64,000 bases of DNA, taken from the NCBI RefSeq assembly GCF_003046175.1, contig NZ_PZZM01000001.1, positions 434,001-498,000 of the forward strand, written 5' to 3'. A program made the position numbers and the translations under genes. The DNA is from Bosea sp. 124. GTDB taxonomy: Bacteria > Pseudomonadota > Alphaproteobacteria > Rhizobiales > Beijerinckiaceae. Positions 8,148-15,006 of the stretch are shown piece after piece. Each line of letters opens with the position of its first letter. Position 1 is the stretch's first letter. The notes under the pieces are model-generated. The model was not told the DNA's origin. It saw nothing but the letters and a program-made list of their open reading frames with translations, and ran no database searches.

Positions 8148-8885
8148 TCAGACGCCCTCGATCCGCTTCAGCGCCGCGAAATGCATCTCCGACTGGTGCA
8201 CCAGCACCTGGCGCCATTCGCGCGCGGTCGCCTCGATCTCCGGCGCCGGGATCAGCTTCAGCGGCTTCCCGGTCGACATGGCGAGCACCTGCTGCCGGCA
8301 GGCGCGCTCGAGGAAATAGAGATCGTCGAAGGCCACCGCGACGGAAGGCCCGCCGATGGTGACGCCGTGATGGGCGAGGAAGACGATGTCCGCACCGCCA
8401 TCGGTCTTGCCCTTGCTCGCCGCGACGATGGCCTCGCCCTCGCTCTCGTCGAGCGCCAGACCGCCGAAATGGTCGACATAGAGGGTGCGGCCATGGAAGC
8501 GGCAGGCGGTCTGGTGCGCCATCTCCAGCCTGACGCCCTCGACCATGGTCAGCGCCGTGGCATAGGGCATGTGGACGTGCAGCACGGCGACGTGGCGCGG
8601 ATTGGCCTTGTGGGCGGCGACATGGATGTTGCGGGCGGTGGCCTCGACCTCGCCCTCCCCTTCCAGAACCTGGCCGCGATCGTCGATCAGCAGCAGGTCG
8701 GACGGCTTCATCTCCGACCAGTGCACACCATAGGGGTTGATCAGGTAGCGCGGCTTGCCATCAGGGCCGTCCGGCAGCGCCACGGAGAAGTGGTTGCAGA
8801 TGCCCTCGTTCAGCTCGAATTTCGCGGCGAGGCGGAGAGCGGCGGCGAGATCGCGGCGCTGGCTGGTGATGCTGGGCTGGGTCAT
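8148..8885 (-). CDS. Class II aldolase/adducin family protein
   Basis: 245 residues. The fold shows the N-terminal TSQRRDLAAALRLAAKFELN region, NHFSVALPDG, and zinc-binding histidines at His103 and His105 (VLHVHMP) with a further AHHG near residue 170. Family members include fuculose- and ribulose-phosphate aldolases and epimerases, plus many uncharacterised class II aldolases. The INPYGVHWSEMKPSDLLLI segment is typical of the uncharacterised group. It converges on the RpiR-aminotransferase unit and has no sugar kinase or transporter neighbour, so the substrate is unknown. The ribosome site before the ATG is weak. Confidence 0.85.
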   Translation of the reverse strand: MTQPSITSQRRDLAAALRLAAKFELNEGICNHFSVALPDGPDGKPRYLINPYGVHWSEMKPSDLLLIDDRGQVLEGEGEVEATARNIHVAAHKANPRHVAVLHVHMPYATALTMVEGVRLEMAHQTACRFHGRTLYVDHFGGLALDESEGEAIVAASKGKTDGGADIVFLAHHGVTIGGPSVAVAFDDLYFLERACRQQVLAMSTGKPLKLIPAPEIEATAREWRQVLVHQSEMHFAALKRIEGV

Positions 8886-8951
8886 GAAGAACGGCGCTCG
8901 CGGGTCGAGGGATGGAGCACAAAGCCAAGCATCGCTGCGGCGGACATGACA

Positions 8952-8975
8952 AGGCCCGGCGCTGGGGCCGGGCCT
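8952..8975. repeat. GC hairpin downstream of infC (AGGCCCGGC / GCCGGGCCT)
   Basis: A 9-bp perfect stem with a six-base loop in the 139-bp gap between infC (stop at 9025) and the aldolase start. On the minus strand it follows infC by about 50 bases but has no T-run, so it may be a weak terminator or a processing hairpin. Confidence 0.4.
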
Positions 8976-9024
8976 GATGCAAATCGCATGACGCGATCGG
9001 CGGATGCCTATTTCGGCGCCAGAC

Positions 9025-9567
9025 TTATCTCGGCGCCAGAACCATGACCATCTGGCGGCCTTCGAGCTGCCAGTCGCTCTCGACCTTCGCCATCTCGGCC
9101 AGATCCGCCTTGACGCGCTCGAGCACCTTCACGCCGAGATCCTGGTGGGCCATCTCGCGGCCGCGGAAGCGCAGGGTCACCTTGACCTTGTCGCCCTCCT
9201 CGAAGAAGCCGAGCATGGCCTTCATCTTGACGTCGTAGTCATGCTTGTCGATGCCCGGACGCAGCTTGATCTCCTTGATCTCGATGGTGCGCTGCTTCTT
9301 GCGCGCCTCGGCGGCCTTCTTCTGCTCCAGGAAGCGGAAGCGTCCGTAGTCGAGAATCTTGCAGACCGGCGGCTCGGAATTGGGGGCGATCTCGACCAGA
9401 TCGAGACCGGCATCCTCGGCAATCTTCAACGCCTCGAAGAACGACACCACGCCACGGTTGGCGCCGGTATCGTCAATGAGCTGGACGTCGCGGACGCCGC
9501 GGATGTCGCGGTTCGAGCGCGGACCGTCTTTGGTCGGGGTCGGGGCAGCACGGAAAGGACGACGAAT
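9025..9567 (-). CDS. infC: Translation initiation factor IF-3, probable ATT start
   Basis: 180 residues. IF-3 binds the 30S subunit, polices start-codon choice and keeps subunits apart. The N-terminal domain ([20 protein letters not shown], then [20 protein letters not shown]) and C-terminal domain ([46 protein letters not shown]) are complete. No ATG, GTG or TTG sits at the expected N-terminus. An ATT at 9567 has AGGAG exactly nine bases upstream and gives [16 protein letters not shown], matching the length of alphaproteobacterial IF-3. E. coli infC also starts at AUU, which lets IF-3 repress its own translation, and the same control is inferred here. Confidence 0.95.
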   Translation of the reverse strand: MRRPFRAAPTPTKDGPRSNRDIRGVRDVQLIDDTGANRGVVSFFEALKIAEDAGLDLVEIAPNSEPPVCKILDYGRFRFLEQKKAAEARKKQRTIEIKEIKLRPGIDKHDYDVKMKAMLGFFEEGDKVKVTLRFRGREMAHQDLGVKVLERVKADLAEMAKVESDWQLEGRQMVMVLAPR

Positions 9568-9665
9568 GGCTGTATTCTCCTGTGACTGGCGCTTCTGGCG
9601 CCCGTGAGCAGACACATTGCACAAAGATGCGCGTTGTCAATGGACGAGGGCGAAACGATAGGTGG

Positions 9666-10883
9666 TTAGCGCCCGAGCAGCGCGCAATAGACGTCCAGCG
9701 TATCACTGACCATCGTCTCGAGCGAAAAATGGCACTCGACATGCCGGCGCGCGCGCAGGGCGAGATTGTCGCGTGCCGAGGGACGCAAGCTCAGCGCGCC
9801 TTCGAGCGCGGCGGCCAGCGCCGCGGCGTTGCCCGGCTCGACCCGCCAGCCGGTGCGTTCGGCGGGGCTGGTCTGCGGCGGCGCCAGCACGGTCTCGGGA
9901 ACCGCGCCGAGATCCGAGACGACGACAGGGGTCCCCATCGCCTGCGCCTCGACCGCGACCCGCCCGAAGGCTTCCGGCTCCGTCGAGGGCACCGCGACGA
10001 CCGAGGCTGCGAGCAGCGCGGCCGGCATGTCGGCGCAATGGCCGACCCGCTTGACGCGGCCTTCCAGCCCGGCCTTGGCGATGAGCTGGTCGAGTTCCCT
10101 GACATAGCCCTCGCGGCCCTGGGGATCGCCGGCGAGAATGAAGGCGGTGTCGGTGTCGCCGGCATCGCGCAGGATGCGGGCGGCCTCGATCAGGACGCGC
10201 TGGCCCTTCCAGTTGGTCAGGCGGCCCGGCAGCAGCACGATGCGCTGATGCGGCTCGATGCCCCAGGCCCGGCGCAGCGCCTGAATCCGTTCCGGCCCCA
10301 CCGCCTGCGGCGCGAAGGTCGAGAAATCGGTACCCCGGTTGACCACGCGGATGCGATCGCGCGCGAAACCGTGCTTCGCCAGGATCAGTTCGGCGGTGTA
10401 GGCCGAATTGGCGATCACGACGTCACCGCGCGCCATCACCGAATTGTAGAGCGTCTTCACGGCCGAGCGGCTGGCATAGGAGCCGTGATAGGTGGTGACG
10501 AAGGGCAGCTTGAGCAGGCGGGCCGCCGCGAGGCCGACCCAGGCCGGGGCACGCGAGCGGGCATGGATCAGCTCGACGCCCTCGTGCCGGCAGAGCAGCA
10601 CCAGCTTGCGCACATTCAGCGCCATGGCGAGCGGGTTCTTCGAGGCGGCCGGGAAAGGCAGCCAGACGCCGCCCTTGGCCTGGAGTTCGGCCACGAGCCT
10701 GCCGCCCTCGGTCGCGACCAGGGCACGGGCGCCGACATCGGTGAGGCCCTTGGCGATATCGACCGCCGTGCGCTCGGCGCCGCCCGCCTCAAGATCGGGA
10801 ATGATCTGCAGGATCGTCCGCCCGACGAGCGGATGGGCCTCGGTCGACGGCAGCGAGAGATGCGCGCCTGGCTGAAAAGACAT
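9666..10883 (-). CDS. Glycosyltransferase family 4 (GT-B) protein
   Basis: 405 residues from the ATG at 10883, with a GTG two codons upstream as an alternative. The N-terminal Rossmann half holds ILQIIPDLEAGGAERTAVDI and IHARSRAPAWVGL. The C-terminal half carries the nucleotide-sugar site: LLPGRLTNWKGQRVLIEA, the GHCADMPAALLAASVVAVPS region, and the EX7E motif in EPEAFGRVAVEAQAMG. No signal peptide is seen, so it acts at the cytoplasmic face on a lipid or polysaccharide acceptor. No polysaccharide cluster surrounds it and the donor is unknown. It is a lone gene upstream of infC on the same strand. Confidence 0.85.
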   Translation of the reverse strand: MSFQPGAHLSLPSTEAHPLVGRTILQIIPDLEAGGAERTAVDIAKGLTDVGARALVATEGGRLVAELQAKGGVWLPFPAASKNPLAMALNVRKLVLLCRHEGVELIHARSRAPAWVGLAAARLLKLPFVTTYHGSYASRSAVKTLYNSVMARGDVVIANSAYTAELILAKHGFARDRIRVVNRGTDFSTFAPQAVGPERIQALRRAWGIEPHQRIVLLPGRLTNWKGQRVLIEAARILRDAGDTDTAFILAGDPQGREGYVRELDQLIAKAGLEGRVKRVGHCADMPAALLAASVVAVPSTEPEAFGRVAVEAQAMGTPVVVSDLGAVPETVLAPPQTSPAERTGWRVEPGNAAALAAALEGALSLRPSARDNLALRARRHVECHFSLETMVSDTLDVYCALLGR

Positions 10884-11052
10884 ACTCACCGTTCTGGAAC
10901 AACGCTTTCGGTTTACGCGAGGACGCCGCGTGGCCTTCAGTTGCGCGGGAATGGCTGCGCCGCTTTAAGGGTTGGGCGAGTATGCCCGCCCGCGGCCGAA
11001 ACGGGCAGCCAATATTCGCCCCCCGACGCCGATTCGTCACAGGAGATTTGAG

Positions 11053-11847
11053 TTGGAGCGAGACGCCCCGCAATGGCTGGAGGTCGGCGATGGCGCGGAA
11101 CGCCGCCGTCTCGCCGTCCTGACGCAGGATGGAACGGCTGCGCCGGTGGTCTGGCTCGGCGGCTTCCGCTCCGACATGCGCGCGACCAAAGCCGAAGCGC
11201 TGGCGCAGTGGGCCGCCGAGGCCAGGCGGGCTTTCATCCGCTTCGACTATGCCGGGCATGGCGAGAGCGCGGAACCCGGCGAGCACGGCCGGGATTTCGC
11301 GCGCTGGACCCTGTCGCACTGGCTAGACGACGCCCTGACCGTGATCGCCGCCCGCTGCCAGCAGCCGCCGATCCTGGTTGGCTCCTCGATGGGGGGCTGG
11401 ATCGCCCTGCTGGCGGCGAGGCGCCTGCTCGGCACCGCGCTCGCCCCGGCCGGCCTGGTGCTGATCGCACCCGCCGTCGATTTCTCGGAAGAGCTGATGT
11501 GGGCGCAGATGCCCGAAGCCATTCGCCAGACGATCATGCGCGATGGCGTCTGGATGCGGCCGTCGGAATATTCGCCGGAGCCGACCCCGATCACGCGGGC
11601 GCTGATCGAGGACGGCCGCAGGCATCTGATGTTCGGCGGGGAGATCCGGACGGGCTGCCCCGTCCATATCCTGCAGGGCATGCAGGACCCCGACGTGCCC
11701 TGGCGGCATGCGCTCAGGCTGGTCGAGCATCTCAGCGGCGACCCGGTCGTGCTGACGCTGGTCAAGGACGGCGATCACCGCCTCTCGACGGCGCAGGACA
11801 TCCTGCGCCTGCAGGCGGCGGTCGCGGGGCTCGCGACCGCGCCTTAA
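11053..11847 (+). CDS. Alpha/beta hydrolase, palmitoyl-thioesterase (ABHD10)-like
   Basis: 264 residues from a TTG at 11053, which has AGGAGA six bases upstream; the longer frame upstream has no such site. A complete catalytic triad is visible: nucleophile Ser112 in GSSMGGW, the Asp in QGMQDPDVPW and the His in DGDHRLS, with an oxyanion-hole stretch at WLGGFRSDM. The sequence style (FDYAGHGES; GGWIALLAARRLLG) resembles cytosolic acyl-protein thioesterases related to ABHD10. The natural substrate is unknown. It is divergent from the glycosyltransferase and convergent with the DUF1150 gene, with only 6 bp between stops. Confidence 0.82.
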   Translation: MERDAPQWLEVGDGAERRRLAVLTQDGTAAPVVWLGGFRSDMRATKAEALAQWAAEARRAFIRFDYAGHGESAEPGEHGRDFARWTLSHWLDDALTVIAARCQQPPILVGSSMGGWIALLAARRLLGTALAPAGLVLIAPAVDFSEELMWAQMPEAIRQTIMRDGVWMRPSEYSPEPTPITRALIEDGRRHLMFGGEIRTGCPVHILQGMQDPDVPWRHALRLVEHLSGDPVVLTLVKDGDHRLSTAQDILRLQAAVAGLATAP

Positions 11848-11853
11848 TCGGCG

Positions 11854-12120
11854 TCAGTGGACGCTGACCATCCGCAGATCATGCTCCCAGGCGTTGGCGG
11901 TGGCCGCCTCGCGGGAATCCGTCACCAGGATCGGAGCGCCATCGGCCGAGAGCAGCGCGAAGAGCTGCAACCCGGACTGAATCTCCGGAGCCTGCGGGAA
12001 AATCCGCAGCAGCTCGTCGGAGGTCATCGGCTTGAGATAGGCGACCTGGCCCGTGCCCAGCGCCGCAAACTCGGCTTGGGTCAGGGGGTTCGTCTGGATC
12101 ATCGTCCTGTCTTCGTTCAT
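11854..12120 (-). CDS. DUF1150 family protein
   Basis: 88 residues from the ATG at 12120, which has a strong GGAGG ribosome site; an upstream in-frame start has none. The sequence (LTQAEFAALGTGQVAYLKPM; LFALLSADGAPILVTDSREA, then NAWEHDLRMVSVH) matches the alphaproteobacterial DUF1150 family, which is typically encoded next to small heat-shock proteins. Here it follows the Hsp20 gene by 95 bp on the same strand. A role linked to the heat-shock response is inferred from that pairing only. No catalytic motif or membrane segment is visible. Confidence 0.85.
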   Translation of the reverse strand: MNEDRTMIQTNPLTQAEFAALGTGQVAYLKPMTSDELLRIFPQAPEIQSGLQLFALLSADGAPILVTDSREAATANAWEHDLRMVSVH

Positions 12121-12215
12121 CGCGCCCTCCTTCAGAGCAGTGCGAGTGCGGTTATCAAGATACGACTGCAATTATGAACGGATGCAAAAACCGCGCTCGC
12201 ATCCTTCCAGGCTCT

Positions 12216-12644
12216 CTAATCGCGGCTCATGATATCGATACGCCGGATGAGCCTCTCCGGTTCCGGCCGCACCAGATCGATCGCCAGCAGACCGTTCGAC
12301 AGATCGGCCCCCAGCACCTGCATCCCTTCCGCGAGCAGGAAGCTGCGCTGGAACTGACGGGCGGCGATGCCGCGATGCAGGAACTGCCGGCTCTTGTCGT
12401 CGCTCTGGCGGCCACGAATGGTGAGCTGGTTCTCTTCGAGCGTGATCTCGAGCTGTTCGCGCGAGAAGCCTGCCACTGCGAGGGTGATCCGGAGCCGGTC
12501 CGGCTCGTCGTCCGAACGCGGCAGGCGCTCGATGTTGTAGGGCGGGTACCCCTCGCTGGCGCCTTTGGCGACCCGGTCCAGCGCTCGTTCAATATCATCG
12601 AAGCCGAGCAGAAACGGATGCGACAGACTTGGCGTACGCGTCAT
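12216..12644 (-). CDS. Small heat-shock protein, Hsp20/alpha-crystallin family
   Basis: 142 residues from the ATG at 12644. The IbpA-like N-terminus (FLLGFDDIERALDRVAKGAS, then YPPYNIERL) precedes the alpha-crystallin domain (RLRITLAVAGFSREQLEITL; LTIRGRQ; FLHRGIAARQFQRSFLLAEG) and a short tail with RPEPERLIRRI. These ATP-independent chaperones hold unfolding proteins in oligomers until Hsp70/Hsp100 refold them. The gene lies about 210 bp downstream of tRNA-His on the same strand and upstream of its DUF1150 partner. I could not recognise a ROSE-type RNA thermometer in its leader, nor a clear heat-shock promoter. Confidence 0.9.
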   Translation of the reverse strand: MTRTPSLSHPFLLGFDDIERALDRVAKGASEGYPPYNIERLPRSDDEPDRLRITLAVAGFSREQLEITLEENQLTIRGRQSDDKSRQFLHRGIAARQFQRSFLLAEGMQVLGADLSNGLLAIDLVRPEPERLIRRIDIMSRD

Positions 12645-12852
12645 TCCCAGGACCTTGCCCTGCCTTGCCGGAGCCCCCGAAGAGCGCTCCCTATCGACCG
12701 AGGCCCGCCAGCGCAGCACCCCGCGGGCGAAAGGCGAAGCCCTTCCGCTTGATCCAGATATGGCGAAGGCCGGGAGCGGCTTCAAGGGCCGGACAGTCCG
12801 CCGCGCCGGCAAAGAGACGGCGGCATGACGGCATCTGCGGCTGGGGGACGGG

Positions 12853-12929
12853 TGGTACAGCCACCCCGGCTTGAACGGGGGACCTCTAGATCCACAATCT
12901 AGCGCTCTAACCAACTGAGCTATGGCTGC
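12853..12929 (-). tRNA. tRNA-His(GTG), CCA encoded, A73
   Basis: 77 nt on the minus strand. The D-arm (AGCTCAGTTGGTTAGAGC), the anticodon arm with stem CTAGA/TCTAG and loop TTGTGGA (anticodon GTG), and the T-arm CCCCG-TTCAAGC-CGGGG are all recognisable. The acceptor stem is GCAGCCA pairing with TGGCTGT, with a G.U at position 1, followed by discriminator A73 and an encoded CCA. The C73 that pairs with G-1 in most bacteria is absent, as reported for many alphaproteobacteria with the matching HisRS type. Confidence 0.95.
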
Positions 12930-13079
12930 CCGCACCCGGCGCTTGGCGATCGGTCGCTTTCGCGTGATCGGCGGCGGCGCGGAACCTAGAACCGACGCCA
13001 CGCGATTGCAACCGGGGAATTGCGGGTTTTGCCGGACAATTCGGCGCGGCCCGCGATCGCGTCCCTTCAAGTCCCCGCT

Positions 13080-14144
13080 TCAGTCCTTGCCCAGCGCCTT
13101 GCTGGCGATCCGCGCCAGCTCCTTGAGATGGTCGGCGTAGGATTCGTAGGAGCGGCGCACAGCCTTGGCCTGCAGCGCGACGGCATCGGCGGCGCTGTCG
13201 GTGCGCGCCAACGTCTCTGCATCGCCGAGGGTAGCCTTCAGCTCGGCGCAGGCATGGTCCAGCATCTTGGCCTGGAGGGCGCCGAAGGCTTTCGCCATCA
13301 CCAGGGTCTGCGTCATCACGGTCGCCGAGGTGATCGCGGCGAATTCGGGCGGGCGCGGCAGCGGCGTCGTGATCAGCGAGGGCGCCGCCTTGGCCTGGAC
13401 CGGCGCGGCCGCCTTGACGACGGCCTCGGCGACCTGAGCGACCGCCTTGACGGGGGCAACCACGGCCTTCGCAACGGCTTCGCTCGAAACCGGCGCGGCG
13501 ACAGCCGCAAGCGCAGGCTTCACGGCAGCGGGCTTGGCCGTGGCAGCAAGTTTGGGCGCAGCAACAGGTTTGGGAGTGGCAACAGGCTTGGCGGCGGCGA
13601 CTGGCTTGGCAGCCGGCGCAGGCTTCTCGATGCGGACCTTCGCCGAGGCAACCCGCGATTCGGCCTTCGGCTTGATCGATCGCGCCGCCTGCTTCGCAGC
13701 GGGTGGCTTGGCCGCAGGCTTCGGCTCGACTGGCTTGGCGGCCAGAGGCGCAGGCGGAACGGGGGTGGTCGCCGCGAGGGCGGCGGGCTTCGCCTCCGGC
13801 GCCTTGACGGCGAGCGGCTTGGCCTCAGGTGGCTTGGCTTCAAACGGCTTGGCCTCAGGCGGCTTGGGCGCCACGGCCGATGCAGCGGGGGGAACCACCG
13901 CAACGTGCGGCTTGACCTCAGCCGGCTTGACTTCTGGCGGTTTAACCGCAGTCGGCTTGGCTTCTGGCGGCTTGGGCGCCGGGGCCGGCGCAACCGCGGG
14001 TGTCGCCGCGACGGGCGGCTTCGGCAGCGGCGCGCTGACAGCCGGCTTGATCGGCTCGGCCGGCATGGCGCCGGAGAGCGCCTTGACCGGAGAAAGGCTG
14101 ATCGGGGCCTTGGATTTGGTCCGGGTGGGAGCAGGCTTGACCAT
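13080..14144 (-). CDS. Phasin-like protein with long Ala/Pro/Lys-rich N-terminal region
   Basis: 354 residues from the ATG at 14144, with an AAGGAG ribosome site. Residues 1 to about 250 are low-complexity, built of repeating KPPEAKP, KPAEVKP and AKPVA units. They look like the tails of histone H1-like or PHA-associated proteins. The last 100 or so residues (VMTQTLVMAKAFGALQAKML; AVALQAKAVRRSYESYADHL) are an amphipathic helical phasin-type segment. Phasins coat polyhydroxyalkanoate granules, and the basic tail could bind DNA or polyphosphate. A second, ordinary phasin gene lies 181 bp upstream on the same strand. The domain call rests on the C-terminal pattern and the neighbour. Confidence 0.65.
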   Translation of the reverse strand: MVKPAPTRTKSKAPISLSPVKALSGAMPAEPIKPAVSAPLPKPPVAATPAVAPAPAPKPPEAKPTAVKPPEVKPAEVKPHVAVVPPAASAVAPKPPEAKPFEAKPPEAKPLAVKAPEAKPAALAATTPVPPAPLAAKPVEPKPAAKPPAAKQAARSIKPKAESRVASAKVRIEKPAPAAKPVAAAKPVATPKPVAAPKLAATAKPAAVKPALAAVAAPVSSEAVAKAVVAPVKAVAQVAEAVVKAAAPVQAKAAPSLITTPLPRPPEFAAITSATVMTQTLVMAKAFGALQAKMLDHACAELKATLGDAETLARTDSAADAVALQAKAVRRSYESYADHLKELARIASKALGKD

Positions 14145-14325
14145 CGCGGTTCTCCTTCGGCGCTGCAGCGGTCGACCGAACGGGCTTGTCCGGTCTTCCG
14201 CTCGTCATGGGGCGCGCCGGCGCTGTCCGGATGATCAGATCGGCGCAATCACTTCGCACGGACCGCTCTCGCAGCGGCCCGTTCCGTCACTGTTGCTTCC
14301 GCCAGGATGAGCTGGCGGTGCGAGA

Positions 14326-14721
14326 TCACTTCGGCTTGGCGGCCTTCGTCACCGTCTCGGCTGCCTTTGCCGCGACCTCCTGCGCCGCCGCGCCGATCTC
14401 CTTGAACTGCGTCTGGAGCGCGGCCATCTGCGCCTTCATGAACTCGGACTGGTGCGTCATCACCTCGGTCAGGTCCTTCGACTGCACCAGCTTCTGGGCA
14501 AGATCGAAAGCCGCCGCGACATTGGTCTCGGCGTAGGAGATCGCCTTGCGGGCGGCGTCCTGCGTGTTGAAGCGCGCGGTTTCGGCCGAGCCATGGGCCG
14601 TATCGACGGCCTTATGGGCCGCGCCGATGAAGCCGTCGAAGGCCTTGCGGGCCTGCTCGACGCTGCGCTCGGCGAATTCGCGCATTTCGGTGGGGACTTC
14701 GTAAGGGGTCTTGGCTGCCAT
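14326..14721 (-). CDS. Phasin family protein
   Basis: 131 residues from the ATG at 14721, which has AGGAGG eight bases upstream. The protein is helical and Ala-rich, with the phasin pattern EMREFAERSVEQARKAFDGF at its N-terminus and a long amphipathic stretch (ETNVAAAFDLAQKLVQSKDL; QSEFMKAQMAALQTQFKEIG). Phasins bind the surface of polyhydroxyalkanoate granules and control their size and number. It has its own promoter region (14722-14949) with a PhaR-like box. The larger Ala/Pro/Lys phasin-like gene follows it. Confidence 0.85.
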   Translation of the reverse strand: MAAKTPYEVPTEMREFAERSVEQARKAFDGFIGAAHKAVDTAHGSAETARFNTQDAARKAISYAETNVAAAFDLAQKLVQSKDLTEVMTHQSEFMKAQMAALQTQFKEIGAAAQEVAAKAAETVTKAAKPK

Positions 14722-14817
14722 CGGGTCATCCTCCTGTCTGGGCCAGCTATGCCGGCCATCCGCCTTGGGCGTCTCGCGGCCACGCATTGCCTGATTATTC
14801 GCGTCGCCTGATTATTG

Positions 14818-14826
14818 TGCAGTGCA
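14818..14826. promoter_or_regulatory. Candidate PhaR operator TGCAGTGCA
   Basis: The nine bases match TGCRNYGCA, the motif I recall for rhizobial PhaR, the repressor of phasin and PHA genes. It lies about 97 bp upstream of the phasin ATG. An 11-bp direct repeat, GCCTGATTATT, at 14789-14799 and 14806-14816 lies between it and the gene and may mark the promoter. Confidence 0.45.
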
Positions 14827-15006
14827 ATATCATTGTTGCGCTGCGATGACAATCATAGCTTGAACGGCGGCTCGCGTTAACGCTGTTTCGACGCAGGCGG
14901 GGACGGCCCGGAACGCTGCATGGCTTTGCAGGGATTTGGCCGCTATTAAGTGTTTGTTAGCCATATTGGCGCGGACCATGATGGCGCGAACCAACAGCGG
15001 GCAGGC

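Noticed and set aside
8886..9024. Possible small RNA gene between infC and the aldolase
   Set aside because: Only one simple hairpin is present and no promoter or T-run supports an independent transcript.
12645..12852. ROSE-type RNA thermometer upstream of Hsp20
   Set aside because: Such elements are common before rhizobial hsp20 genes, but I could not find the conserved stem pairing with the ribosome site.
13720..13990. Possible CRISPR or tandem array
   Set aside because: The repeats are the Lys/Pro/Ala codon repeats of the phasin-like protein, with no regular spacer structure and a continuous reading frame.
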